Source of the DNA: an uncultured Marinobacter sp.
GTDB lineage: Bacteria > Pseudomonadota > Gammaproteobacteria > Pseudomonadales > Oleiphilaceae
NCBI RefSeq assembly: GCF_946886895.1
Contig: NZ_CAMPJO010000003.1
Span: 1-64,000, forward strand
Reading direction: 5' to 3'
Length of the DNA stretch: 64,000 nucleotides
The translations under genes and the position numbers were made by a program. Shown here piece after piece: positions 8,244 to 17,833 of this stretch. The notes under the pieces are model-generated. The model did not search any database, was not told the DNA's origin, and saw only the letters and a program-made list of their open reading frames with translations. The stretch's first letter is position 1. Every line of letters starts with the position of its first letter.

Positions 8244-10010
8244 TTAGAACGTCCAAATCAACGGAATCAACGCAATCGAGGTAACCCCCACCAAAATACT
8301 CAACGGCAGACCAATCTTTACATAATCCGTGAACTGATACCGCCCGGGGCCGTACACCATAAGGTTGGTCTGGTACCCCAGAGGCGTAATAAAAGAAGCC
8401 GAAGCCGCAAACATCACCGCAACCGCAAAGGGAATGAAGTGAACCCCCAGTTGCTCCGAAAGCGCCAGCGCAATGGGAAACATCAGCACCGCAGCGGCGT
8501 TGTTGGTGATCACCTCGGTAAACACAGCCGTGAGCAGGTAAATCAACGCCAGTGCGGCCCAGGGGGTAAGCTCGCCCAAACCCAGCAGACCACCGGCCAC
8601 CCATTCAGCCGCACCGGTGCTGGTCATGGCATTGCCAAGTGCAAAGGAGGCGGCAATCACCACCAGCACCGGCAAATCGACGCTGCGCCGTGCCCGGCTG
8701 GCGGTAATACACCCAGACACGATCATCGCCCCGGCGGCCAGAAACGCCGCTTCCATGATCTGCAACAGCCCGGAGGCGCTGGCCAGCACCATCAGCGCCA
8801 GAATACCCATGGCCCGGGGCGCCCGGCGAAAATCGGGGGGCGTGGAATCGTTCAGCGCGCTGACCAGCAAAAAGTCCCGGCGGAACCGATACTGCTCCAC
8901 AAACTGATGACTGGCCTCCAGCAGCAGCGTATCGCCCATCCGGAAGGTAATATCCCCCAGCTTGCCAGGCACCCGCCTGCCCTCCCGGGACAGAGACAGA
9001 ATCACCGCGCTGAAGCGTGTGCGGAAACGGCTGTCACGAATGGTTTTGCCCAGCGCCGGGAATTCCGGCCCCAGCACCACTTCCACCAGGCAACGCTGGT
9101 GATTGGCTACCTCCAGCTTATGCACACTGCCGTTCGCGGGCTTGAGGCCCTGAATCCGGCGAAGTTCACTGGCACACTCGGGGGCGCCGACAAAATACAG
9201 TTTATCGCCCGGCTGAAGCATCCGGTCTGGTTCCACCGCTGTGATCAGCCGGCCACCCCGGTCGATTTCCGTCAGATACCCGTAACTCAGCGCCCGCAAC
9301 CCGGCCTCGGCAATGGTCTTGCCCACGAGTGGCCCGGGGCTCACAACCTCAACCTCCACGCCATATTCCCGGACCTGGTCCAACTCCTCCGTAACACCAC
9401 CGCGATCTGGCAATATCCGGGACGCAAACAGCACCAGAAACGTCCCGCCCACCAGCAGCAGCGGCACACCCACCCAGGCCACCTCGAACAAGCCGAGGTG
9501 GATCCCCAGCCGGCTCTGCAGCATGCCGTCCACCACCAGGTTGGTGCTGGTGCCTATTAGCGTGCAAGTGCCCCCCAGAATCGCGGCATAGCTCAGCGGC
9601 AGCAGCAACTTGGAGGCGGGCACCCCCAATCGCTGGGCCCAGTCCTGTATGGCGGGGATAAACATGGCAACCACCGCCGTGTTATTCATGAAGCCACTGA
9701 GAATGCCCGTCGGCACCACCATACGAAACTGGGCCCCCTTCTCGGTTTTCGGGTGCCCCAGCAGCAAGCGGGCAATCCACTGCACCGCCCCGGTTTCCTT
9801 CAGCCCGGCCGCCACCACATACAGTGTGGCAATGGTGATCACCCCGGGGTTACCAAAGCCCGCCAGCGCCTCGGCCGGGCCAAGAATCCCGGTAATCAGC
9901 AGAAATGCCAGCGCCGCCATAAGAATCAGATCCGCGGCAACCCGGGAAAGCACAAGCGCCGATAGCACCGAAAACAGCGTGACCAGCGTCAGAACACCTT
10001 GCCACTCCAT
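8244..10010 (-). CDS. SLC13-family anion permease with two RCK_C domains, probably sulfate
   Basis: 588 residues. Two blocks of membrane segments (about residues 1-200 and 395-588) flank a cytoplasmic region with two TrkA-C/RCK_C-like domains (roughly 215-300 and 305-385). The family takes up divalent anions such as sulfate with sodium. Repeated helical-hairpin motifs are visible: SGFMNNTAVVAMFIPA and GTSTNLVVDG in the first half, and ITNNAAAVLMFPIA and TPLGYQTNLMVYGPG in the second. Sulfate is the likely substrate because cysC lies 4 bases upstream and cysN-cysD follow in the same block. It probably feeds PAPS synthesis. Confidence 0.85.
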   Translation of the reverse strand: MEWQGVLTLVTLFSVLSALVLSRVAADLILMAALAFLLITGILGPAEALAGFGNPGVITIATLYVVAAGLKETGAVQWIARLLLGHPKTEKGAQFRMVVPTGILSGFMNNTAVVAMFIPAIQDWAQRLGVPASKLLLPLSYAAILGGTCTLIGTSTNLVVDGMLQSRLGIHLGLFEVAWVGVPLLLVGGTFLVLFASRILPDRGGVTEELDQVREYGVEVEVVSPGPLVGKTIAEAGLRALSYGYLTEIDRGGRLITAVEPDRMLQPGDKLYFVGAPECASELRRIQGLKPANGSVHKLEVANHQRCLVEVVLGPEFPALGKTIRDSRFRTRFSAVILSLSREGRRVPGKLGDITFRMGDTLLLEASHQFVEQYRFRRDFLLVSALNDSTPPDFRRAPRAMGILALMVLASASGLLQIMEAAFLAAGAMIVSGCITASRARRSVDLPVLVVIAASFALGNAMTSTGAAEWVAGGLLGLGELTPWAALALIYLLTAVFTEVITNNAAAVLMFPIALALSEQLGVHFIPFAVAVMFAASASFITPLGYQTNLMVYGPGRYQFTDYVKIGLPLSILVGVTSIALIPLIWTF

Positions 10011-10014
10011 GGAG

Positions 10015-10617
10015 TCAGTCCTTGCGGGCGATCAGCTGGCGCTCGAGTAAATAATCAATCAGTGACTCAACACATTCCTCCACGGAATGCCGGGAGGTAT
10101 CGAGCCGGATTTCCGGGTGCGCCGGCACCTCGTATGGCGAATCAATACCGGTAAAGTGCGTGATCTGGCCGGCGCGGGCCTTCTGGTACAACCCCTTGGG
10201 ATCCCGCGACTCGCAGGTTTCCAGCGGCGTATCCATGAACACCTCAATAAATTCACCCGCCGGAAACAGCTTGCGCACCATGCGCCGGTCGCTGGTAAAC
10301 GGTGAAATGAAGGCGCTCATCACAATCAGGCCGGCGTCTGCAAACAGCTTGCACACTTCCCCCACCCGGCGAATGTTCTCCTCCCGGTCCTGGTCGGAAA
10401 AGCCCAGATCATTACACAGCCCGTGGCGAACGTTATCGCCGTCCAGCAAAAAGGTATGGTAGCCCCGCCGGTGCAGGGCGACATCCAGCGCATTGGCGAT
10501 AGTGGATTTACCAGAGCCGCTGAGGCCGGTGAACCACAGCAGACAGGGCTTCTGGTTTTTGTTGGCGGAGCGCTCGGCGCGGGTGATTTTGTGGTCGTGC
10601 CAGATGATGTTGTTCAA
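10015..10617 (-). CDS. cysC: Adenylyl-sulfate kinase
   Basis: About 200 residues. It phosphorylates APS to PAPS, the donor for sulfotransferases and the substrate for PAPS reduction. The P-loop is [25 protein letters not shown] is the APS-binding region, and FTGIDSPYE is conserved near the end. The open frame reaches position 10683 from a TTG lying inside a type I repeat, which would add about 22 unrelated residues. The better start is the TTG at 10617 ([10 protein letters not shown]), with AAAGGA 8 bases upstream and good agreement with the family N-terminus. Confidence 0.93.
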   Translation of the reverse strand: MNNIIWHDHKITRAERSANKNQKPCLLWFTGLSGSGKSTIANALDVALHRRGYHTFLLDGDNVRHGLCNDLGFSDQDREENIRRVGEVCKLFADAGLIVMSAFISPFTSDRRMVRKLFPAGEFIEVFMDTPLETCESRDPKGLYQKARAGQITHFTGIDSPYEVPAHPEIRLDTSRHSVEECVESLIDYLLERQLIARKD

Positions 10618-10668
10618 CTTTCTGGTTCCTTTGATTCTGGTGTTTACCGCTGGCAGAAGGTGGAAGAT

Positions 10669-10696
10669 GGGGTCTGACCCCAAGGGGTCAGACCCC
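10669..10696. repeat. Type I GGGGTCTGACCCC palindromic repeat
   Basis: GGGGTCTGACCCC-AA-GGGGTCAGACCCC, followed by TTATTACAGGCCCC. It sits 25 bases from the cysN stop and 51 bases upstream of the cysC start, so it separates two genes that would otherwise be close in one operon. It has the same orientation as the copies at 21, 39592 and 44091. Confidence 0.9.
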
Positions 10697-10721
10697 TTAT
10701 TACAGGCCCCTTACTAGCCGG

Positions 10722-12134
10722 CTACACTGGTTTGCAGCCCCACTCCGGGTAATTCTCCCGGATAAACCGGTTCAGGTTCCGCTCCGCTTCCGTGTATTCA
10801 CGCTCGGGCATGGCACCGGAACTGTCCAGCGCCTTATCAACCATACCGGCGGCCACCGTCACATTGGTCAGCTTGTCAATCAGGATAAAACTGCCCGTTC
10901 CCGGATGGCGCTGGTAATCCTCAACCACCACCGGCTCGGAAAGCTCCACATCACACAGGCCGATGGCATTCAGCTCAAGGCCGCCTTTTGCCTCCGGGTA
11001 GCGCTTCAGCGTGTTTACATCAATCTCTTCAAGCACTTCATTAACATAGCAGTTGGTCACCCGGGTGCCGATTTTAATGCCGTATTCGCGGCCAGGTTTC
11101 AGCGCATTTTCATTCATCCAGACAATATGGGCGGCAAACCGGTTACCCAGGGCCGGCCGGCTATTAGCGTGTACCAGCAAATCACCCCGGGAAATATCCA
11201 CTTCGTCTTCCAGCGTCAGCGTAATGGCATCTCCTGGCCAGGATCTGTCAATCTCGCCTTCATAATTGTAAATGCCCTTCACCCGGGAGGTTTTACCAGA
11301 CGGCAACACCGCCACTTCATCGCCCTTATGAACCACACCACTGGCGATCGTGCCGCAATAACCCCGGAAATCGAGATTCGGGCGGTTTACATACTGCACC
11401 GGAAAGCGCAGATCGGTTACGTTCTGGTCTTCCAGAACCTCCACCTGCTCCAGAAGGTTCATCAGGGTCTCGCCGTGGTACCAAGGCGTCTGCTCGCTCC
11501 GATTCACCACGTTATCGCCGTTCAGGGCGGAGATTGGCACGTAATGCACGTCTTCCAGCCCGAGCTGGGCCGCCAGCTTCTGGTATTCCTCGCGGATGTT
11601 GTTGAACACCTCCTCCGAGAAATCCACCAGGTCCATCTTGTTGATGGCCACCACCACATGCTTGAGACCCAGCAGGCTGACAATAAAGCTGTGCCGCCGG
11701 GATTGAGTAAGTACTCCCTTACGAGCATCAATCATCACCACCGCCAGATCACAGGTGGAGGCGCCGGTCGCCATATTACGGGTGTACTGCTCATGGCCCG
11801 GGCAGTCGGCAATAATGAACTTGCGCTTATCGGTGGAGAAATACCGGTACGCCACATCAATGGTAATGCCCTGCTCCCGTTCGGAGGCCAGGCCATCCAC
11901 CAGCAGCGCCAGGTCCAGCGCCTCACCGGCATTGCCCTGGCGCGCGCTGTCCTTGTGGAGCGTTGCCAAGTGGTCTTCAAAGATCAGTTTGGAATCGAAC
12001 AGCAGACGGCCAATCAGGGTGGACTTGCCGTCATCAACGCTGCCACAAGTCAAAAAGCGCAGCAGGTCCTTGTTTTCGTGCTGGTCCAGGTACGCGAGGA
12101 TATCGGACTCAATTAGTTCAGAGGCGTGAGACAT
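10722..12134 (-). CDS. cysN: Sulfate adenylyltransferase subunit 1 (GTPase)
   Basis: 470 residues, normal length for stand-alone CysN without a fused CysC. It hydrolyses GTP to drive APS formation by CysD. EF-Tu-like GTPase motifs are present: the P-loop CGSVDDGKST (about 30-39), DCPGHEQYTRN and NKMDLVDF. C-terminal beta-barrel domains follow. The ATG at 12134 overlaps the last base of cysD, indicating coupling. Confidence 0.96.
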   Translation of the reverse strand: MSHASELIESDILAYLDQHENKDLLRFLTCGSVDDGKSTLIGRLLFDSKLIFEDHLATLHKDSARQGNAGEALDLALLVDGLASEREQGITIDVAYRYFSTDKRKFIIADCPGHEQYTRNMATGASTCDLAVVMIDARKGVLTQSRRHSFIVSLLGLKHVVVAINKMDLVDFSEEVFNNIREEYQKLAAQLGLEDVHYVPISALNGDNVVNRSEQTPWYHGETLMNLLEQVEVLEDQNVTDLRFPVQYVNRPNLDFRGYCGTIASGVVHKGDEVAVLPSGKTSRVKGIYNYEGEIDRSWPGDAITLTLEDEVDISRGDLLVHANSRPALGNRFAAHIVWMNENALKPGREYGIKIGTRVTNCYVNEVLEEIDVNTLKRYPEAKGGLELNAIGLCDVELSEPVVVEDYQRHPGTGSFILIDKLTNVTVAAGMVDKALDSSGAMPEREYTEAERNLNRFIRENYPEWGCKPV

Positions 12135-13048
12135 TAAAAATACCCTTCCCGTTTCTTCTGTTCCATGGACGCAGCCGAGTCATGGTCGATCACACGGCCC
12201 TGGCGCTCCGATGTCTTGGTCAACAGCATTTCCTGGATAATCTCCGGCAGCGTCGCCGCAGTAGACTCAACGGCCCCGGTCAACGGATAACACCCCAGCG
12301 TACGGAACCGCACCATCTTCATCTCGGGCTTCTCCCCGGGCTCCAGTGGCATGCGATCGTCGTCCACCATAATCAGCGTGCCGTCCCGCTCCACCACCGG
12401 GCGCTCAGCAGCGTAATACAGGGGCACAATGTCGATGTTTTCCAGGTAGATGTACTGCCAGATATCCAGCTCCGTCCAGTTGGAGAGCGGGAACACGCGA
12501 ATGCTCTCGCCCTTGTTCACCTTGCCGTTATACAGGTTCCACAGCTCCGGGCGCTGGTTTTTGGGGTCCCAGCGGTGAAATTTGTCCCGGAACGAATACA
12601 CCCGTTCCTTGGCCCGGGACTTCTCCTCATCCCGGCGGGCACCGCCGAACGCGGCATCGAAGCCGTACTTGTCCAGCGCTTGCTTCAGGGCCTGGGTTTT
12701 CATCACATCGGTGTGCTTGGCACTACCATGGGTAAACGGCCCGATGCCCTGAGCCACACCTTCCTGATTGGTGTGCACAATCAGTTTCAGGCCCAGCCGC
12801 TGGGCCAGCTCGTCCCGGAATTTGATCATCTCCCGGAACTTCCAGGTGGTGTCTACGTGCATCAGCGGGAATGGCGGCTTGCCCGGCGCAAACGCCTTCA
12901 TCGCCAGATGCAGCATGACGGCGGAATCCTTGCCAATGGAATACAGCATCACGGGGTTATCAAACTCAGCCGCCACCTCGCGGATGATATGGATGGATTC
13001 GGCCTCAAGCTGTTTGAGGTGGGTTTTCTTGGGGGGAGTTAACGCCAT
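12134..13048 (-). CDS. cysD: Sulfate adenylyltransferase subunit 2
   Basis: About 304 residues, PP-loop ATP pyrophosphatase. With CysN it makes APS from ATP and sulfate. The PP-loop is [14 protein letters not shown], followed by [11 protein letters not shown] and [16 protein letters not shown], all characteristic. The frame extends to a TTG at 13072, but the ATG at 13048 (MALTPPKK) is the conventional start. It opens the sulfate block (cysD, cysN, cysC, permease), placed inside a polysaccharide locus rather than beside reductive sulfur genes. Confidence 0.95.
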   Translation of the reverse strand: MALTPPKKTHLKQLEAESIHIIREVAAEFDNPVMLYSIGKDSAVMLHLAMKAFAPGKPPFPLMHVDTTWKFREMIKFRDELAQRLGLKLIVHTNQEGVAQGIGPFTHGSAKHTDVMKTQALKQALDKYGFDAAFGGARRDEEKSRAKERVYSFRDKFHRWDPKNQRPELWNLYNGKVNKGESIRVFPLSNWTELDIWQYIYLENIDIVPLYYAAERPVVERDGTLIMVDDDRMPLEPGEKPEMKMVRFRTLGCYPLTGAVESTAATLPEIIQEMLLTKTSERQGRVIDHDSAASMEQKKREGYF

Positions 13049-13134
13049 TTCAGTATCCGTACGGTAGATCAAAATTCGAAGGCTACAAAGGGGCAGCCCT
13101 TACCCTTCCTGAGATTCAGGGAAGCTCGATTTTT

Positions 13135-13221
13135 GCCACGGAACTACACGGAATGACACGGAATGACACGGACAAAAGACTAATAGTTTTTATTTTTCCC
13201 GTCCCCGTGTCATTCCGTGGC
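13135..13221. repeat. CACGGAA hairpin repeat
   Basis: The left arm starts GCCACGGAACTACACGG and continues with direct GAATGACACG units. The right arm, GTGTCATTCCGTGGC, ends at 13221. The arms are complementary, so this is a dispersed hairpin element of the same family as 41284-41371, with internal tandem expansion of the arm unit. Confidence 0.8.
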
Positions 13222-13233
13222 GAACAAAATCAA

Positions 13234-13364
13234 TCAGCACAGAATTTCGCCATAGTATCCAGAAACGGCTGCAACTGCTCCGCCGGCAATTCATCAGCTC
13301 AAGAGGATCGTCAAACTCCACAGATGCCGTCGGCATCGCCATTGAATACATCGTAGATTGCCAT
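13234..13364 (-). pseudogene. Decayed gene fragments, including a DHH-family N-terminus
   Basis: On the minus strand an ATG at 13364 opens MAIYDVFNGDADGIC and hits a stop at 13311-13313. The YDVFNGDADGI string is the N-terminal signature of a DHH-superfamily phosphoesterase group. After this stop a second fragment, ELPAEQLQPFLDTMAKFCAD, ends in a TGA at 13234-13236 and looks like the tail of another small protein with a frameshift. I do not recognise the second one. The two pieces look like debris joined at a recombination point. Confidence 0.55.
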
Positions 13365-13454
13365 TGAATCCGCTTGTTTGGTGCGTGTTTTGGGTGAAAG
13401 AGTCAGGGGCTCGGGTAGAGTCGAAGGGTGGGGGCGGGCCACGAAAAAACACCC

Positions 13455-14012
13455 TTAGTCCTTACCAGGCACCCGATCCCCAGCCCCCTTCCCGGCAACC
13501 GTCATAAAAATGTACTTAAAATAAGCGCCGACCGTCAGATTCTCCAACATCTTCTGATCCGTCTCCGCCAACAGCTTCGGCGTCGACATATCAATATCGT
13601 TAACCTGCGCCAATCCCGTAATCCCAGGCCGGGCAGCCAGAACGCCACGCTGCTCCCGCTCAGAGATCAACTCTTCCTGATTAAACAAGCACGGGCGAGG
13701 CCCGACAAGGCTCATCTCTCCTTTTAACACGTTCCAGAGCTGAGGAAGCTCATCCAGCTTGGTGCGGCGGAGTAAATGGCCGAATTTTGTAATAGAGGTA
13801 GTGCTGGCCAGGTGGCTGGCGACCGAGGCCGTTTCCACCTTCATAGTGCGGAACTTCACCAGCGTAAACGGTTTTTTATTGCGACCAACCCGCTCCTGAC
13901 GAAATAAAGGAGAGCCCGTATCAAACAGGCCCAACACATACAGCACGGCCAGTACGGGAAAACCTATAACGAAGCCAGCTAAAGAAAAAACAATGTCCAA
14001 TAAACGAATCAA
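13455..14012 (-). CDS. Undecaprenyl-phosphate sugar phosphotransferase (initiating)
   Basis: 185 residues, bacterial sugar transferase family of the short PglC type, with one N-terminal membrane helix (residues 4-27). It transfers a sugar-1-phosphate from a UDP-sugar to undecaprenyl phosphate, starting the repeat unit. Conserved motifs are RQERVGRNKKPFTLVKFRTM, RRTKLDELPQLWNVLKGEMS and LVGPRP. Its last 104 bases are duplicated at 2200-2303. The stop lies 20 bases beyond the junction with unrelated DNA. Confidence 0.92.
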   Translation of the reverse strand: MIRLLDIVFSLAGFVIGFPVLAVLYVLGLFDTGSPLFRQERVGRNKKPFTLVKFRTMKVETASVASHLASTTSITKFGHLLRRTKLDELPQLWNVLKGEMSLVGPRPCLFNQEELISEREQRGVLAARPGITGLAQVNDIDMSTPKLLAETDQKMLENLTVGAYFKYIFMTVAGKGAGDRVPGKD

Positions 14013-14013
14013 A

Positions 14014-14967
14014 TTACTTATCCTGATTATTTATAAAGCAGCGCTTTAGCCCCTCATCCACAGACAGTGGGGGGGCCCATCCCAGCACCTTGCGGGCTTT
14101 GGAAATATCTACCTGTAAAGAACCCAGCAAACGCTGTGCAACAGATTTCTTGCCCATGGAAGTAGCCACGAGCATAAGCATCCTTGTGGGGACCGGAATC
14201 AACTTGGAGGACCTACCGATTGCCTTGGCAATACCCTGCAACAACTCCGTAGTCGAGACATCTCTCCCATCCGCTACCAGAAATGTCTCATTGGCAGCTG
14301 CGGGGTGGTCAATACAGACAGTAATCAGATCAACCAGATTATCCAGCGCCACCAGAGAACGTTTGTTATGGACGGCGCCAAGGGGTAAAGGTATTCCTTT
14401 ATCGACCAGTTTGATCATACTGGCAAAATTGCCCTTTACCCCTGGACCATACACCAGGGGCGGACGGATAATTACGACTTCCAGGCCAGTTTCTTCAGCC
14501 AAGCGTTTCAGCCCCAGTTCGGCTTCCATCTTGGAAACGCCATAGGGGTCTTCCGGCGAGGACACATCGTCCTCGGAGAACGGTGCCCCCAGCGAGGTTT
14601 GTTCACCGTTTACTTTGATCGAACTGATATAAACGAAGCGCCTTACACCGGCCTCCGCTGCCCGGCGGGCAAGATTGAGTGTTCCCTCCACATTAACTTT
14701 GCGGTATTCCGCAAGTGGGTCAGGCACTTCATCTTTCATGATATGGGCGCGAGCGGCGGCATGCACAACGACATCTACCTGCCCCAGAGCCGCTTTCCAA
14801 TGGGTATCTCCATCAATATCACCCACCAAGGGCAAATCAGCGGGCAACGGTACTGAGCCTGCGTTTGACCGCACTGGAGCGACCACATGAAAAACCTCTT
14901 CGGCAAGCCGCCGAACAAGACGCGAGCCAACGAATCCTGTGCCTCCGGTAACCAGCACTTTTTTCAC
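14014..14967 (-). CDS. NAD-dependent sugar epimerase/4-ketoreductase (GalE/WbpV-like)
   Basis: About 317 residues, extended short-chain dehydrogenase. The NAD motif is GGTGFVGSR, the catalytic pair is in YGVSKMEAE, and IRPPLVYGPGVKGNF is typical of the nucleotide-sugar epimerases paired with an initiating transferase in O-antigen loci. The GTG at 14967 overlaps the upstream stop as GTGA, and is preferred over the TTG at 14982. The likely substrate is a UDP-N-acetylhexosamine, used by the adjacent sugar transferase; this is inference. Confidence 0.85.
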   Translation of the reverse strand: MKKVLVTGGTGFVGSRLVRRLAEEVFHVVAPVRSNAGSVPLPADLPLVGDIDGDTHWKAALGQVDVVVHAAARAHIMKDEVPDPLAEYRKVNVEGTLNLARRAAEAGVRRFVYISSIKVNGEQTSLGAPFSEDDVSSPEDPYGVSKMEAELGLKRLAEETGLEVVIIRPPLVYGPGVKGNFASMIKLVDKGIPLPLGAVHNKRSLVALDNLVDLITVCIDHPAAANETFLVADGRDVSTTELLQGIAKAIGRSSKLIPVPTRMLMLVATSMGKKSVAQRLLGSLQVDISKARKVLGWAPPLSVDEGLKRCFINNQDK

Positions 14968-16184
14968 GTGCGCAGCTCCCAAAGCGTTACCAAATCCCTG
15001 GCCATCTCATCCATGATCGCCTTACGGGAAAACCGGGCGATAAACTGTTCCCTGGGCTCATCGACAATACGCAGCTTCTCAAAGGCTTCCACGGCGCCCG
15101 CTACGTCACAGGGTGAGAACACCGCTGCATTATAAAGATTCTCCGTTATAAAACTGGCTGAATAACCAGCTACGCCAGCCCATATCGGCTTACCAAGCGC
15201 GCCGTATTCGAACAGCTTGGAGGGCAGCACCTTCCGGAAGGCATCATAATCGTTCAGATGGAGAAACAGGACGTCAGCTTGTTGGTAGGCCTGAATCAAC
15301 TCAGCGCGGGATATTGGTGATTCCAATACCACATTCCTGCAACCGGCTTTCGCTAGTCCTTCTTCCAACTTCTTCAGTCGCCCCCCTCCGCCAATAAGAC
15401 GGAACCTGACACGGCCTTCCAGTTTCTTTGCCAACTCGGGAACAATATTGTGCAACCCCTGACCTTCACCCATGTTGCCGGCGTATAGCACCTCAACAAT
15501 CCCGTCATTCCACGCTTCAGCGCCACTTGCCTCACCTCGCACCACTTCCCCTCCCGGCTCTTGTACAGGCGCCGCGCGCAAAAACTCATCATCAATGCCA
15601 TTGGTGAACACGACCTTGGGAATCTTTGGGTACCTCTGCTCAAAATAAGGCAGAAAACCCGCCGAAACCACATTCAGCCGGTCGGCCCCGGATACGGTCC
15701 AGCGCTCCACGGCACCAAAAAAGGGTTTCATCAACCAAGTCATTTTTCGCGGCAAGACGTCTTTAATCGTATCGACGAAGATATCCCGAATGTCGAGGTA
15801 AAGTGGTGCGTCCAGTCTGCGGGCGACCCAAGCACCCAGGGCGGCCGTCATCAGCCGGGAGGAACTGGCACAAACGACGTCGTAGTCCTTGCCCCTGGTA
15901 AATTTTCTCACCTCTAGGGCATACGACAGAAAAGCCCGTGACTGATCGACCATGCCACTCTCGTGCGCCGGCAACCGTACCCGTTTTACGGTCAAATCCG
16001 GCCTCACTTCTTCTTTCGGGGCTACTGCATTGAACCCGGAATAGCGGTTAGGCAGTGTTGTGACAACATGAATCTCGCCGCCTGCAGGCAAAACCTTCAA
16101 CAGCGATTCAACGAACGCAGTATTGCGAAACGAGCCCGCCGATAGATCAGGCTCGAAATAAAAACTCAGCAGCAAGACTTTCAA
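14964..16184 (-). CDS. Glycosyltransferase, group 1 (GT4-like)
   Basis: About 406 residues, GT-B fold. It begins [20 protein letters not shown], typical of GT4 enzymes such as WbuB-type L-fucosamine transferases. The donor-binding region shows EVLYAGNMGEGQGLHNI and the EX7E-like part is near LPSKLFEYGALGKPIWAG. The TTG at 16184 overlaps the heparinase-family stop as TTGA and gives the normal N-terminus, whereas the longer frame to 16280 would add 32 unrelated residues. Acceptor and donor cannot be stated. Confidence 0.88.
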   Translation of the reverse strand: MKVLLLSFYFEPDLSAGSFRNTAFVESLLKVLPAGGEIHVVTTLPNRYSGFNAVAPKEEVRPDLTVKRVRLPAHESGMVDQSRAFLSYALEVRKFTRGKDYDVVCASSSRLMTAALGAWVARRLDAPLYLDIRDIFVDTIKDVLPRKMTWLMKPFFGAVERWTVSGADRLNVVSAGFLPYFEQRYPKIPKVVFTNGIDDEFLRAAPVQEPGGEVVRGEASGAEAWNDGIVEVLYAGNMGEGQGLHNIVPELAKKLEGRVRFRLIGGGGRLKKLEEGLAKAGCRNVVLESPISRAELIQAYQQADVLFLHLNDYDAFRKVLPSKLFEYGALGKPIWAGVAGYSASFITENLYNAAVFSPCDVAGAVEAFEKLRIVDEPREQFIARFSRKAIMDEMARDLVTLWELRT

Positions 16185-17833
16185 ACGGCGCTCCAATAAA
16201 TACGGGTAGTCAGTTGTGAGCCGGTGAATTCGAGCAACAACTTTTGATTGGCAATCGAAACTCCAAAAGCTGGATGCCAAGAGCTTTTCACCAAGTGTGC
16301 AGTGCCCCCGGAAACCTCTACAGTCACTACATGGCCGTCAGGCAAGTGGGCCTTAAAACGGGAGTCGCCCTCTGCCTCAACAATCATCTCGGGGTGAAAG
16401 TGCCAGTGGCCAACAGCATGGTGAAACCGACCATGCAGCTCGTCCTTGACTTCCAGGCAGCCACCTGTCGCCACCCAGTATCGGCTGTGGACCACCTTGC
16501 CTGGCAGGCGTTTATACCCATCGTGGCTGGCCTGCAGGCGAACCTGGCCCTTGCTTTCCTGCAAATCCACATCAAAAGGATTTGCCCTCCTGGCCACGCG
16601 GAAACCCGCCCAGACCTCTGAGGAGTTCGCACTTTCCACTTCTACCGTATTGTGCGCAGCCGTGGAGCGTTGGCGGTGCCGCTCCGCACCCTCACCATAT
16701 TGGGATATACCGGAGTTAACCAGGACTCTCTGGCCAAACAGACTCAACTCACAACTGAGTGTGTCCGCATGGGCATGGCCGGGCTGATAGTCCGGCCCAA
16801 CACAGGCGACATCTGCAAGCAACCGGTGGCCACCGGGCCAATCGAAAACGGCATAACCACTCGAGCCCAGCCTGCAGCCCGTCAACTGATTGGTCGTAGC
16901 GGGAACGGGGACGGTAATGCCGAGCTTTTCCCCATAGTCAAGCAATTCACTGAGGGAAGGCGCAATTCCTAACGTTGCATCATTAAAAAAGGCAACGCCC
17001 CTATCTGGATGGGTCATAGCCCGCAACCACTCAAGCCCTTTAACAAAACGAGTTTCCCATAAATCGGCTCGCTGCATCAGGGGAGCCAGCTCACTGGCTT
17101 TCTGCAAGGTGAGTAAATCCGCCATATCCCAAAGCAAAATGGCATGGTACATGGGCGAACGCTCAAAATGCGCTCCATCGGCCAGAAACTGCTCTTGGAC
17201 CTGCTTATCCAGCAGTTTCAACCCTCGCTCCAGGCAGCGGTCGCCCTGTTCTCCACCTAAAAACGTGCCCACAAATACCAGGGCTTTGGCATTTGCAAAC
17301 AGATGATTAGCCAGTATATGAAACTCAAGCTGCTGTTCCAGTGCATCTGCCTGGCATGCGAGTGAGTGTAACCACTCAGGTTTTATCTGCCCTGCTTCCA
17401 ACCGACTGAACCACTTTACCCAATTGACCAAGCGTAAAGACAGGCAATAAGGCTCCCAGCCATTGCCTTGCAGGGGTGGGTTCCCAACAATCCAGGCGTC
17501 AACCATCTGCCCACAAAGCTCAGGTTTCAGCTCCGCGCCCCTGGCATTGAGATCGTCCTGATAATGCAGGTTATAGAGCCACAGTTTAGGAAAGGCGGGA
17601 TCGTTCCAGTCCCTGTCGAGACGTGCCGTTTGCCCGAGAAAGGAAAAGGTCTTGCCATCCTCCGTTGCTGATTCCATGAAAGTCAGCCCCGGCCATTTCG
17701 TTAGCGCTCCCCTTAAAGCAGGCTCAGGCTGAGCATTAAGGCGAGGCTTCCGAGCACGGTAATAAACCTGATAGAAAAGCTGCTGGAGCTTCAGATAACG
17801 AACGGTATGTAGAAGCAGGATCCAACGCTTCAT
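16181..17833 (-). CDS. Heparinase II/III-family protein
   Basis: 550 residues, with an N-terminal alpha/alpha toroid and a C-terminal beta-sandwich as in heparinase II/III and alginate lyase family proteins. Visible motifs are [38 protein letters not shown] (a catalytic His region) and [10 protein letters not shown]. No signal peptide is evident. Such genes are common inside polysaccharide loci, next to wecB/wecC and Gfo/Idh oxidoreductases, where they may trim or edit uronic-acid polymers. Substrate unknown. It overlaps wecB as ATGA. Confidence 0.87.
   Translation of the reverse strand: MKRWILLLHTVRYLKLQQLFYQVYYRARKPRLNAQPEPALRGALTKWPGLTFMESATEDGKTFSFLGQTARLDRDWNDPAFPKLWLYNLHYQDDLNARGAELKPELCGQMVDAWIVGNPPLQGNGWEPYCLSLRLVNWVKWFSRLEAGQIKPEWLHSLACQADALEQQLEFHILANHLFANAKALVFVGTFLGGEQGDRCLERGLKLLDKQVQEQFLADGAHFERSPMYHAILLWDMADLLTLQKASELAPLMQRADLWETRFVKGLEWLRAMTHPDRGVAFFNDATLGIAPSLSELLDYGEKLGITVPVPATTNQLTGCRLGSSGYAVFDWPGGHRLLADVACVGPDYQPGHAHADTLSCELSLFGQRVLVNSGISQYGEGAERHRQRSTAAHNTVEVESANSSEVWAGFRVARRANPFDVDLQESKGQVRLQASHDGYKRLPGKVVHSRYWVATGGCLEVKDELHGRFHHAVGHWHFHPEMIVEAEGDSRFKAHLPDGHVVTVEVSGGTAHLVKSSWHPAFGVSIANQKLLLEFTGSQLTTRIYWSAV

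Larger units (their letters stand above)
13049..13454. other. Intergenic region upstream of cysD
   Basis: 406 bases between the initiating sugar transferase and cysD. It contains a CACGGAA hairpin (13135-13221) and decayed coding sequence (13234-13364). The remainder (13365-13454) shows no recognisable feature. Confidence 0.7.
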
